This document shows positions 50,001 through 63,266 of a stretch of 64,000 nucleotides of DNA, in pieces. Source of the DNA: Siphonodentalium dalli (lineage: Eukaryota > Mollusca > Scaphopoda > Gadilida > Siphonodentaliidae). Each line of letters starts with the position of its first letter. The first letter of the stretch is position 1. The notes below the pieces were generated by a model. It saw nothing but the letters and a program-made list of their open reading frames with translations, had not been told where the DNA came from and ran no database searches. The stretch is from the NCBI GenBank assembly GCA_032622095.1, contig CP136064.1, positions 4,336,280-4,400,279 on the forward strand, read 5' to 3'. Both the position numbers and the translations under genes were made by a program.

Positions 50001-53000
50001 TACAGAAATGTCAATAAACTATACTATAGACATTCCAATCAATTCCGCGCGATTCCCTTATTATACTTCCATATTTTAATATGGATGTATATTGTTATTC
50101 AATTTTTTATTTTTATTTTTCATTATTTATGCTACTTCTTCTTCTTAATATATTTTGTAACCCTTATATCTCAGAAAGTTAAAAAGATAAATCATTGAAA
50201 TTTGGTAGGTATATGCACCTTGCCAAGTTACAACTGAATGAAACATTTAGGTTTATGTCCTAACTTTCTTTCCAGAGTTATGGCCCTTAATCAAAATTTT
50301 TGGAAAAAGTTTGTGCCCAGATCTTCTCCTATAAGAAGCCAAGCAGCTGAATTCGGGTTACGTGACCGTGTTAACTAACGAAAGGGCACGAATCGAGAAA
50401 AATTTCACCAAGGTCCGAATACAATTTGTCGACCTGGGGAGGGGTGCAAAATTTGTCAAATTTTTTGTTGTCACCGATTCCAACCATTTTTACTTTCGTG
50501 TATCTATACGACGTACTGATGCTACTCGTGAAAGAATTTTGTAAATCGGTTGAGAAATGGCCAAGTTATAACACATCGAAAAATGTACTAATAAAGTCCA
50601 TGTGTAGAAAGTGCTTGTGCCCAGATCTTCTCCTAGTCGAAGCGCAACAGCTGGATTTGGTCTATGTGAGCGTCTTAAACATAGACAGAAGACCAAACCA
50701 GAAAATTTTGACAAAGGTCCGCTCAAATTTTTCCGGGCTAGGGGAGGGGCAAAATTTGTCCTTTTTTTTTTGTCGCCGATTTGAACCAAAATGGTTGTGA
50801 AGTATCTATATGATGTACTGAGTATCATTGTGAGTAAATTTTATGAATCGGTTGACAAATGTAGAAATTGTGGCCCCTTCCTTTTGTTCAAGTTTACAGA
50901 AAATGCACTATGAATTTAAATTCCTTCAACCGATCGTCACGTGTTTGGTGTCATTCGATGGGGAATTTCTAGTACTTCAAAACGATTACCTACTTGCGGT
51001 ATTATGACGATGGAGGCCAGAGATATTCGAAAAGTATGTACTGAACAACATACATATTGGCCTACATAGTAGAATATCGTCACAATACCTTACCAGAACT
51101 CTGCTAAATATTTAAGGGGCATCAAATACGAACACAATGACTCACAAATTAGCTCGATATCACGAAAATTGGCCGAGATATGGCGAATTTTCTACCCGCG
51201 TCACCAAATTTCGAGGCATGGGTGGGGGTCACACCAGAACGTTCAAACTGAATACAGAAATGTCAATAAACTATACTATAGACATTCCAATCAATTCCGC
51301 GCGATTCCCTTATTATACTTCCATATTTTAATATGGATGTATATTGTTATTCAATTTTTTATTTTTATTTTTCATTATTTATGCTACTTCTTCTTCTTAA
51401 TATATTTTGTAACCCTTATATCTCAGAAAGTTAAAAAGATAAATCATTGAAATTTGGTAGGTATATGCACCTTGCCAAGTTACAACTGAATGAAACATTT
51501 AGGTTTATGTCCTAACTTTCTTTCCAGAGTTATGGCCCTTAATCAAAATTTTTGGAAAAAGTTTGTGCCCAGATCTTCTCCTATAAGAAGCCAAGCAGCT
51601 GAATTCGGGTTACGTGACCGTGTTAACTAACGAAAGGGCACGAATCGAGAAAAATTTCACCAAGGTCCGAATACAATTTGTCGACCTGGGGAGGGGTGCA
51701 AAATTTGTCAAATTTTTTGTTGTCACCGATTCCAACCATTTTTACTTTCGTGTATCTATACGACGTACTGATGCTACTCGTGAAAGAATTTTGTAAATCG
51801 GTTGAGAAATGGCCAAGTTATAACACATCGAAAAATGTACTAATAAAGTCCATGTGTAGAAAGTGCTTGTGCCCAGATCTTCTCCTAGTCGAAGCGCAAC
51901 AGCTGGATTTGGTCTATGTGAGCGTCTTAAACATAGACAGAAGACCAAACCAGAAAATTTTGACAAAGGTCCGCTCAAATTTTTCCGGGCTAGGGGAGGG
52001 GCAAAATTTGTCCTTTTTTTTTTGTCGCCGATTTGAACCAAAATGGTTGTGAAGTATCTATATGATGTACTGAGTATCATTGTGAGTAAATTTTATGAAT
52101 CGGTTGACAAATGTAGAAATTGTGGCCCCTTCCTTTTGTTCAAGTTTACAGAAAATGCACTATGAATTTAAATTCCTTCAACCGATCGTCACGTGTTTGG
52201 TGTCATTCGATGGGGAATTTCTAGTACTTCAAAACGATTACCTACTTGCGGTATTATGACGATGGAGGCCAGAGATATTCGAAAAGTATGTACTGAACAA
52301 CATACATATTGGCCTACATAGTAGAATATCGTCACAATACCTTACCAGAACTCTGCTAAATATTTAAGGGGCATCAAATACGAACACAATGACTCACAAA
52401 TTAGCTCGATATCACGAAAATTGGCCGAGATATGGCGAATTTTCTACCCGCGTCACCAAATTTCGAGGCATGGGTGGGGGTCACACCAGAACGTTCAAAC
52501 TGAATACAGAAATGTCAATAAACTATACTATAGACATTCCAATCAATTCCGCGCGATTCCCTTATTATACTTCCATATTTTAATATGGATGTATATTGTT
52601 ATTCAATTTTTTATTTTTATTTTTCATTATTTATGCTACTTCTTCTTCTTAATATATTTTGTAACCCTTATATCTCAGAAAGTTAAAAAGATAAATCATT
52701 GAAATTTGGTAGGTATATGCACCTTGCCAAGTTACAACTGAATGAAACATTTAGGTTTATGTCCTAACTTTCTTTCCAGAGTTATGGCCCTTAATCAAAA
52801 TTTTTGGAAAAAGTTTGTGCCCAGATCTTCTCCTATAAGAAGCCAAGCAGCTGAATTCGGGTTACGTGACCGTGTTAACTAACGAAAGGGCACGAATCGA
52901 GAAAAATTTCACCAAGGTCCGAATACAATTTGTCGACATGGGGAGGGGTGCAAAATTTGTCAAATTTTTTGTTGTCACCGATTCCAACCATTTTTACTTT

Positions 53001-56000
53001 CGTGTATCTATACGACGTACTGATGCTACTCGTGAAAGAATTTTGTAAATCGGTTGAGAAATGGCCAAGTTATAACACATCGAAAAATGTACTAATAAAG
53101 TCCATGTGTAGAAAGTGCTTGTGCCCAAATCTTCTCCTAGTCGAAGCGCAACAGCTGGATTTGGTCTATGTGAGCGTCTTAAACATAGACAGAAGACCAA
53201 ACCAGAAAATTTTGACAAAGGTCCGCTCAAATTTTTCCGGGCTAGGGGAGGGGCAAAATTTGTCCTTTTTTTTTTGTCGCCGATTTGAACCAAAATGGTT
53301 GTGAAGTATCTATATGATGTACTGAGTATCATTGTGAGTAAATTTTATGAATCGGTTGACAAATGTAGAAATTGTGGCCCCTTCCTTTTGTTCAAGTTTA
53401 CAGAAAATGCACTATGAATTTAAATTCCTTCAACCGATCGTCACGTGTTTGGTGTCATTCGATGGGGAATTTCTAGTACTTCAAAACGATTACCTACTTG
53501 CGGTATTATGACGATGGAGGCCAGAGATATTCGAAAAGTATGTACTGAACAACATTCATATTGGCCTACATAGTAGAATATCGCCACAATACCTTACCAG
53601 AACTCTGCTAAATATTTAAGGGGCATCAAATACGAACACAATGACGCACAAATTAGCTCGATATCACGAAAATTGGCCGAGATATGGCGAATTTTCTACC
53701 CGCGTCACCAAATTTCGAGGCATGGGTGGGGGTCACACCAGAACGTTCAAACTGAATACAGAAATGTCAATAAACTATACTATAGACATTCCAATCAATT
53801 CCGCGCGATTCCCTTATTATACTTCCATATTTTAATATGGATGTATATTGTTATTCAATTTTTTATTTTTATTTTTCATTATTTATGCTACTTCTTCTTC
53901 TTAATATATTTTGTAACCCTTATATCTCAGAAAGTTAAAAAGATAAATCATTGAAATTTGGTAGGTATATGCACCTTGCCAAGTTACAACTGAATGAAAC
54001 ATTTAGGTTTATGTCCTAACTTTCTTTCCAGAGTTATGGCCCTTAATCAAAATTTTTGGAAAAAGTTTGTGCCCAGATCTTCTCCTATAAGAAGCCAAGC
54101 AGCTGAATTCGGGTTACGTGACCGTGTTAACTAACGAAAGGGCACGAATCGAGAAAAATTTCACCAAGGTCCGAATACAATTTGTCGACCTGGGGAGGGG
54201 TGCAAAATTTGTCAAATTTTTTGTTGTCACCGATTCCAACCATTTTTACTTTCGTGTATCTATACGACGTACTGATGCTACTCGTGAAAGAATTTTGTAA
54301 ATCGGTTGAGAAATGGCCAAGTTATAACACATCGAAAAATGTACTAATAAAGTCCATGTGTAGAAAGTGCTTGTGCCCAGATCTTCTCCTAGTCGAAGCG
54401 CAACAGCTGGATTTGGTCTATGTGAGCGTCTTAAACATAGACAGAAGACCAAACCAGAAAATTTTGACAAAGGTCCGCTCAAATTTTTCCGGGCTAGGGG
54501 AGGGGCAAAATTTGTCCTTTTTTTTTTGTCGCCGATTTGAACCAAAATGGTTGTGAAGTATCTATATGATGTACTGAGTATCATTGTGAGTAAATTTTAT
54601 GAATCGGTTGACAAATGTAGAAATTGTGGCCCCTTCCTTTTGTTCAAGTTTACAGAAAATGCACTATGAATTTAAATTCCTTCAACCGATCGTCACGTGT
54701 TTGGTGTCATTCGATGGGGAATTTCTAGTATTTCAAAACGATTACCTACTTGCGGTATTATGACGATGGAGGCCAGAGATATTCGAAAAGTATGTACTGA
54801 ACAACATACATATTGGCCTACATAGTAGAATATCGCCACAATACCTTACCAGAACTCTACTAAATATTTAAGGGGCATCAAATACGAACACAATGACGCA
54901 CAAATTAGCTCGATATCACGAAAATTGGCCGAGATATGGCGAATTTTCTACCCGCGTCACCAAATTTCGAGGCATGGGTGGGGGTCACACCAGAACGTTC
55001 AAACTGAATACAGAAATGTCAATAAACTATACTATAGACATTCCAATCAATTCCGCGCGATTCCCTTATTATACTTCCATATTTTAATATGGATGTATAT
55101 TGTTATTCAATTTTTTATTTTTATTTTTCATTATTTATGCTACTTCTTCTTCTTAATATATTTTGTAACCCTTATATCTCAGAAAGTTAAAAAGATAAAT
55201 CATTGAAATTTGGTAGGTATATGCACCTTGCCAAGTTACAACTGAATGAAACATTTAGGTTTATGTCCTAACTTTCTTTCCAGAGTTATGGCCCTTAATC
55301 AAAAATTTTGGAAAAATTTGTGCCCAGATCTTCTCCTATAAGAAGCCAAGCAGCTGAATTCGGGTTACGTGACCGTGTTAACTAACGAAAGGGCACGAAT
55401 CGAGAAAAATTTCACCAAGGTCCGAATACAATTTGTCGACCTGGGGAGGGGTGCAAAATTTGTCAAATTTTTTGTTGTCACCGATTCCAACCATTTTTAC
55501 TTTCGTGTATCTATACGACGTACTGATGCTACTCGTGAAAGAATTTTGTAAATCGGTTGAGAAATGGCCAAGTTATAACACATCGAAAAATGTACTAATA
55601 AAGTCCATGTGTAGAAAGTGCTTGTGCCCAGATCTTCTCCTAGTCGAAGCGCAACAGCTGGATTTGGTCTATGTGAGCGTCTTAAACATAGACAGAAGAC
55701 CAAACCAGAAAATTTTGACAAAGGTCCGCTCAAATTTTTCCGGGCTAGGGGAGGGGCAAAATTTGTCCTTTTTTTTTTGTCGCCGATTTGAACCAAAATG
55801 GTTGTGAAGTATCTATATGATGTACTGAGTATCATTGTGAGTAAATTTTATGAATCGGTTGACAAATGTAGAAATTGTGGCCCCTTCCTTTTGTTCAAGT
55901 TTACAGAAAATGCACTATGAATTTAAATTCCTTCAACCGATCGTCACGTGTTTGGTGTCATTCGATGGGGAATTTCTAGTACTTCAAAACGATTACCTAC

Positions 56001-59000
56001 TTGCGGTATTATGACGATGGAGGCCAGAGATATTCGAAAAGTATGTACTGAACAACATACATATTGGCCTACATAGTAGAATATCGTCACAATACCTTAC
56101 CAGAACTCTGCTAAATATTTAAGGGGCATCAAATACGAACACAATGACTCACAAATTAGCTCGATATCACGAAAATTGGCCGAGATATGGCGAATTTTCT
56201 ACCCGCGTCACCAAATTTCGAGGCATGGGTGGGGGTCACACCAGAACGTTCAAACTGAATACAGAAATGTCAATAAACTATACTATAGACATTCCAATCA
56301 ATTCCGCGCGATTCCCTTATTATACTTCCATATTTTAATATGGATGTATATTGTTATTCAATTTTTTATTTTTATTTTTCATTATTTATGCTACTTCTTC
56401 TTCTTAATATATTTTGTAACCCTTATATCTCAGAAAGTTAAAAAGATAAATCATTGAAATTTGGTAGGTATATGCACCTTGCCAAGTTACAACTGAATGA
56501 AACATTTAGGTTTATGTCCTAACTTTCTTTCCAGAGTTATGGCCCTTAATCAAAATTTTTGGAAAAAGTTTGTGCCCAGATCTTCTCCTATAAGAAGCCA
56601 AGCAGCTGAATTCGGGTTACGTGACCGTGTTAACTAACGAAAGCGCACGAATCGAGAAAAATTTCACCAAGGTCCGAATACAATTTGTCGACATGGGAAG
56701 GGGTGCAAAATTTGTCAAATTTTTTGTTGTCACCGATTCCAACCATTTTTACTTTCGTGTATCTATACGACGTACTGATGCTACTCGTGAAAGAATTTTG
56801 TAAATCGGTTGAGAAATGGCCAAGTTATAACACATCGAAAAATGTACTAATAAAGTCCATGTGTAGAAAGTGCTTGTGCCCAGATCTTCTCCTAGTCGAA
56901 GCGCAACAGCTGGATTTGGTCTATGTGAGCGTCTTAAACATAGACAGAAGACCAAACCAGAAAATTTTGACAAAGGTCCGCTCAAATTTTTCCGGGCTAG
57001 GGGAGGAGCAAAATTTGTCCTTTTTTTTTTGTCGCCGATTTGAACCAAAATGGTTGTGAAGTATCTATTTGATGTACTGAGTATCATTGTGAGTAAATTT
57101 TATGAATCGGTTGACAAATGTAGAAATTGTGGCCCCTTCCTTTTGTTCAAGTTTACAGAAAATGCACTATGAATTTAAATTCCTTCAACCGATCGTCACG
57201 TGTTTGGTGTCATTCGATGGGGAATTTCTAGTACTTCAAAACGATTACCTACTTGCGGTATTATGACGATGGAGGCCAGAGATATTCGAAAAGTATGTAC
57301 TGAACAACATTCATATTGGCCTACATAGTAGAATATCGCCACAATACCTTACCAGAACTCTGCTAAATATTTAAGGGGCATCAAATACGAACACAATGAC
57401 GCACAAATTAGCTCGATATCACGAAAATTGGCCGAGATATGGCGAATTTTCTACCCGCGTCACCAAATTTCGAGGCATGGGTGGGGGTCACACCAGAACG
57501 TTCAAACTGAATACAGAAATGTCAATAAACTATACTATAGACATTCCAATCAATTCCGCGCGATTCCCTTATTATACTTCCATATTTTAATATGGATGTA
57601 TATTGTTATTCAATTTTTTATTTTTATTTTTCATTATTTATGCTACTTCTTCTTCTTAATATATTTTGTAACCCTTATATCTCAGAAAGTTAAAAAGATA
57701 AATCATTGAAATTTGGTAGGTATATGCACCTTGCCAAGTTACAACTGAATGAAACATTTAGGTTTATGTCCTAACTTTCTTTCCAGAGTTATGGCCCTTA
57801 ATCAAAATTTTTGGAAAAAGTTTGTGCCCAGATCTTCTCCTATAAGAAGCCAAGCAGCTGAATTCGGGTTACGTGACCGTGTTAACTAACGAAAGGGCAC
57901 GAATCGAGAAAAATTTCACCAAGGTCCGAATACAATTTGTCGACATGGGGAGGGGTGCAAAATTTGTCAAATTTTTTGTTGTCACCGATTCCAACCATTT
58001 TTACTTTCGTGTATCTATACGACGTACTGATGCTACTCGTGAAAGAATTTTGTAAATCGGTTGAGAAATGGCCAAGTTATAACACATCGAAAAATGTACT
58101 AATAAAGTCCATGTGTAGAAAGTGCTTGTGCCCAGATCTTCTCCTAGTCGAAGCGCAACAGCTGGATTTGGTCTATGTGAGCGTCTTAAACATAGACAGA
58201 AGACCAAACCAGAAAATTTTGACAAAGGTCCGCTCAAATTTTTCCGGGCTAGGGGAGGGGCAAAATTTGTCCTTTTTTTTTTGTCGCCGATTTGAACCAA
58301 AATGGTTGTGAAGTATCTATATGATGTACTGAGTATCATTGTGAGTAAATTTTATGAATCGGTTGACAAATGTAGAAATTGTGGCCCCTTCCTTTTGTTC
58401 AAGTTTACAGAAAATGCACTATGAATTTAAATTCCTTCAACCGATCGTCACGTGTTTGGTGTCATTCGATGGGGAATTTCTAGTACTTCAAAACGATTAC
58501 CTACTTGCGGTATTATGACGATGGAGGCCAGAGATATTCGAAAAGTATGTACTGAACAACATTCATATTGGCCTACATAGTAGAATATCGCCACAATACC
58601 TTACCAGAACTCTGCTAAATATTTAAGGGGCATCAAATACGAACACAATGACGCACAAATTAGCTCGATATCACGAAAATTGGCCGAGATATGGCGAATT
58701 TTCTACCCGCGTCACCAAATTTCGAGGCATGGGTGGGGGTCACACCAGAACGTTCAAACTGAATACAGAAATGTCAATAAACTATACTATAGACATTCCA
58801 ATCAATTCCGCGCGATTCCCTTATTATACTTCCATATTTTAATATGGATGTATATTGTTATTCAATTTTTTATTTTTATTTTTCATTATTTATGCTACTT
58901 CTTCTTCTTAATATATTTTGTAACCCTTATATCTCAGAAAGTTAAAAAGATAAATCATTGAAATTTGGTAGGTATATGCACCTTGCCAAGTTACAACTGA

Positions 59001-61981
59001 ATGAAACATTTAGGTTTATGTCCTAACTTTCTTTCCAGAGTTATGGCCCTTAATCAAAATTTTTGGAAAAAGTTTGTGCCCAGATCTTCTCCTATAAGAA
59101 GCCAAGCAGCTGAATTCGGGTTACGTGACCGTGTTAACTAACGAAAGGGCACGAATCGAGAAAAATTTCACCAAGGTCCGAATACAATTTGTCGACCTGG
59201 GGAGGGGTGCAAAATTTGTCAAATTTTTTGTTGTCACCGATTCCAACCATTTTTACTTTCGTGTATCTATACGACGTACTGATGCTACTCGTGAAAGAAT
59301 TTTGTAAATCGGTTGAGAAATGGCCAAGTTATAACACATCGAAAAATGTACTAATAAAGTCCATGTGTAGAAAGTGCTTGTGCCCAGATCTTCTCCTAGT
59401 CGAAGCGCAACAGCTGGATTTGGTCTATGTGAGCGTCTTAAACATAGACAGAAGACCAAACCAGAAAATTTTGACAAAGGTCCGCTCAAATTTTTCCGGG
59501 CTAGGGGAGGGGCAAATTTGTCCTTTTTTTTTTGTCGCCGATTTGAACCAAAATGGTTGTGAAGTATCTATATGATGTACTGAGTATCATTGTGAGTAAA
59601 TTTTATGAATCGGTTGACAAATGTAGAAATTGTGGCCCCTTCCTTTTGTTCAAGTTTACAGAAAATGCACTATGAATTTAAATTCCTTCAACCGATCGTC
59701 ACGTGTTTGGTGTCATTCGATGGGGAATTTCTAGTACTTCAAAACGATTACCTACTTGCGGTATTATGACGATGGAGGCCAGAGATATTCGAAAAGTATG
59801 TACTGAACAACATACATATTGGCCTACATAGTAGAATATCGCCACAATACCTTACCAGAACTCTGCTAAATATTTAAGGGGCATCAAATACGAACACAAT
59901 GACGCACAAATTAGCTCGATATCACGAAAATTGGCCGAGATATGGCGAATTTTCTACCCGCGTCACCAAATTTCGAGGCATGGGTGGGGGTCACACCAGA
60001 ACGTTCAAACTGAATACAGAAATGTCAATAAACTATACTATAGACATTCCAATCAATTCCGCGCGATTCCCTTATTATACTTCCATATTTTAATATGGAT
60101 GTATATTGTTATTCAATTTTTTATTTTTATTTTTCATTATTTATGCTACTTCTTCTTCTTAATATATTTTGTAACCCTTATATCTCAGAAAGTTAAAAAG
60201 ATAAATCATTGAAATTTGGTAGGTATATGCACCTTGCCAAGTTACAACTGAATGAAACATTTAGGTTTATGTCCTAACTTTCTTTCCAGAGTTATGGCCC
60301 TTAATCAAAATTTTTGGAAAAAGTTTGTGCCCAGATCTTCTCCTATAAGAAGCCAAGCAGCTGAATTCGGGTTACGTGACCGTGTTAACTAACGAAAGGG
60401 CACGAATCGAGAAAAATTTCACCAAGGTCCGAATACAATTTGTCGACCTGGGGAGGGGTGCAAAATTTGTCAAATTTTTTGTTGTCACCGATTCCAACCA
60501 TTTTTACTTTCTTGTATCTATACGACGTACTGATGCTACTAGTGAAAGAATTTTGTAAATCGGTTGAGAAATGGCCAAGTTATAACACATCGAAAAATGT
60601 ACTAATAAAGTCTATGTGTAGAAAGTGCTTGTGCCCAGATCTTCTCCTAGTCGAAGCGCAACAGCTGGATTTGGTCTATGTGAGCGTCTTAAACATAGAC
60701 AGAAGACCAAACCAGAAAATTTTGACAAAGGTCCGCTCAAATTTTTCCGGGCTAGGGGAGGGGCAAAATTTGTCCCTTTTTTTTTGTCGCCGATTTGAAC
60801 CAAAATGGTTGTGAAGTATCTATATGATGTACTGAGTATCATTGTGAGTAAATTTTATGAATCGGTTGACAAATGTAGAAATTGTGGCCCCTTCCTTTTG
60901 TTCAAGTTTACAGAAAATGCACTATGAATTTAAATTCCTTCAACCGATCGTCACGTGTTTGGTGTCATTCGATGGGGAATTTCTAGTACTTCAAAACGAT
61001 TACCTACTTGCGGTATTATGACGATGGAGGCCAGAGATATTCGAAAAGTATGTACTGAACAACATACATATTGGCCTACATAGTAGAATATCGCCACAAT
61101 ACCTTACCAGAACTCTGCTAAATATTTAAGGGGCATCAAATACGAACACAATGACGCACAAATTAGCTCGATATCACGAAAATTGGCCGAGATATGGCGA
61201 ATTTTCTACCCGCGTCACCAAATTTCGAGGCATGGGTGGGGGTCACACCAGAACGTTCAAACTGAATACAGAAATGTCAATAAACTATACTATAGACATT
61301 CCAATCAATTCCGCGCGATTCCCTTATTATACTTCCATATTTTAATATGGATGTATATTGTTATTCAATTTTTTATTTTTATTTTTCATTATTTATGCTA
61401 CTTCTTCTTCTTAATATATTTTGTAACCCTTATATCTCAGAAAGTTAAAAAGATAAATCATTGAAATTTGGTAGGTATATGCACCTTGCCAAGTTACAAC
61501 TGAATGAAACATTTAGGTTTATGTCCTAACTTTCTTTCCAGAGTTATGGCCCTTAATCAAAATTTTTGGAAAAAGTTTGTGCCCAGATCTTCTCCTATAA
61601 GAAGCCAAGCAGCTGAATTCGGGTTACGTGACCGTGTTAACTAACGAAAGGGCACGAATCGAGAAAAATTTCACCAAGGTCCGAATACAATTTGTCGACC
61701 TGGGGAGGGGTGCAAAATTTGTCAAATTTTTTGTTGTCACCGATTCCAACCATTTTTACTTTCGTGTATCTATACGACGTACTGATGCTACTCGTGAAAG
61801 AATTTTGTAAATCGGTAGAGAAATGGCCAAGTTATAACACATCGAAAAATGTACTAATAAAGTCCATGTGTAGAAAGTGCTTGTGCCCAGATCTTCTCCT
61901 AGTCGAAGCGCAACAGCTGGATTTGGTCTATGTGAGCGTCTTAAACATAGACAGAAGACCAAACCAGAAAATTTTGACAAA
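35085..61981 (+). repeat. Satellite array 2, subfamily A
   Basis: The array begins mid-monomer (35085 corresponds to monomer position about 433). Full monomers start at 35904, 37156, 38409, 39660, 40911, 42162, 43414, 44666, 45918, 47170, 48422, 49674, 50926, 52178, 53430, 54682, 55933, 57185, 58437 and 59688. A final partial monomer runs from 60940 to 61981 (position about 1042). No B monomer is present. Monomers are nearly identical to those of array 1 and share AATATTTAAGG and GGGCACG with its right-hand monomers (20037 onward), rather than the AATATTAAAGG and GGGTACG common further left. Variants are mosaic. For example, a 1-bp-shorter AAAATTTTGGAAAAATTTG form occurs in the opening partial monomer and in 40911 and 54682. 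Confidence 0.97.
42162..49673 (+). repeat. Trimeric higher-order repeat, two copies of 3,756 bp
   Basis: Monomers 42162, 43414 and 44666 are repeated as 45918, 47170 and 48422. Shared private variants support each pair. The first pair shares CAACAATTTTTAC. The second shares ATCGTCACAAT with CGCACATATTAG. The third shares ATGACAATGG, GACGCTCAAATT, GCTACTTGTGAAAG and GCCCAAATCTTC. Small differences (for example TTTCTTGTATC in 45918 and 48422) post-date the duplication. Monomer 49674 partly resumes the cycle. Confidence 0.85.
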
Positions 61982-62455
61982 ATTACACCAATGACCACTG
62001 ATGATATATTTCAACATCCATTCCTGTTCGGCGCACTGCGTTACTTGTTATATTGGCTAATGGGTAATCACTCAAAACAATGTCGGCTGTCTGTCTTGTC
62101 AATCGGCCGTAATTCTGCAGTTTTATCAAGATGCGGCTTAAAATTGACATATTTTGAGTCCAAAAACGCTCAAAATTCATTAGTTTTAGAATAGTAGTTC
62201 GTTTTGTTTTCACTTTTTTTAAAACGCGCATTTTTTACAAAAAAAATGCTCGACTTTGATATTTGAAAAACGAAACTGTGGTGTCATCCGGATAATGTTA
62301 TAACACTTCTCCGCATGGACCACGTTTTCCTAAAGCACAATCCGTCTATGCGCGGACGTTCGCTTGCAGTTCTCAATTCAATTGAAACTATTTGATATAC
62401 GTTCGCGTACCCGTAAACCATTTTTTTTATATTATATTTTTTAATTGAATGAACG

Positions 62456-62769
62456 GGAGTCAGCGTATCCCGTCCGACGCCCCAACCTTGCCACCCCTTA
62501 GTCGCTAATTTTGGTATCATAATTTCGGAACGTGACACTTTGCGGTTTGGTATTGGTTTACCATCTGACATAGTGCATACTTTTGTTGAATTCATATCTG
62601 ACCATTTAAAAACTGTCTCTTTATCATCTGTATGTGTCACGAGTGAAAATATATGACTTTATTGTCCGACTGTTAAGACCGCGATTGCATATTTCGCATT
62701 AATTGGACGAGACGTAATGTAAAGTCTTATAACTTACGAATAGGCGACAACGTCGACGTCGTACATTCG
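62456..62769. other. Well-conserved spacer core, copy 2
   Basis: Counterpart of 31591-31905, with about 98% identity by eye. The plus-strand frame seen in copy 1 has lost its ATG here (ACG), which argues against a plus-strand gene. Confidence 0.5.
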
Positions 62770-63048
62770 TCCGCTAATCGGAAAATATACCAAAAATGCC
62801 TTAAAGCGCCGTCTAATTCACCACCTGCGTGTATTCAAGAATATGAATCACACCAAAATTAAGCGAATTGCATATGGAATGTGTAGATATAAGCTGCCAT
62901 GTATATATCATTTCCAGAATGCTACCATTTCATGACAATCTATTTGTTAAAATAAAACACCTTAAACTGTTGGGAACATCGCGATATAGGCAAGCGAGCA
63001 AAGAGAGTTTAATGTCGTCGTACCATACGCTATTTCGCTGTTGCGAAA

Positions 63049-63062
63049 TGGGTGGTCGTTCA
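63049..63062 (+). other. Empty target site of the SINE-like element
   Basis: The uninterrupted ATGGGTGGTCGTTC corresponds to the two duplicated flanks at 32184-32197 and 32469-32482. It defines the insertion length as 285 bp including one duplicated copy. Confidence 0.85.
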
Positions 63063-63088
63063 ATGTAGCATAATTACATTGAACGACA
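63056..63088. repeat. Perfect hairpin 13 + 7 + 13 bp, spacer copy 2
   Basis: GTCGTTCAATGTA and TACATTGAACGAC are exact inverse complements around GCATAAT. This is the intact form of the structure interrupted by the SINE in copy 1. Confidence 0.85.
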
Positions 63089-63261
63089 TATATAAGTATG
63101 TTTTTATGTGAATAATGATTGTTAACTTGGTATTATGAACTTATGCATGACTGTGAAGACTTGCAATAACGTATTAAATGGTAAAATACGCGCATTCATA
63201 TCCGTATATTCCCAAGAATATCCGTCTATTTTACAAGCTCGACATGCTATATTTGTTTATG

Positions 63262-63266
63262 GTATT
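63262..63266 (+). other. Empty target site of the 500-bp MITE
   Basis: GTATT here corresponds to the GTATA duplicates flanking the MITE in copy 1 (one substitution). The flanking sequence TTGTTTATG and CTACCGTTTCAACAC is shared. Confidence 0.8.
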
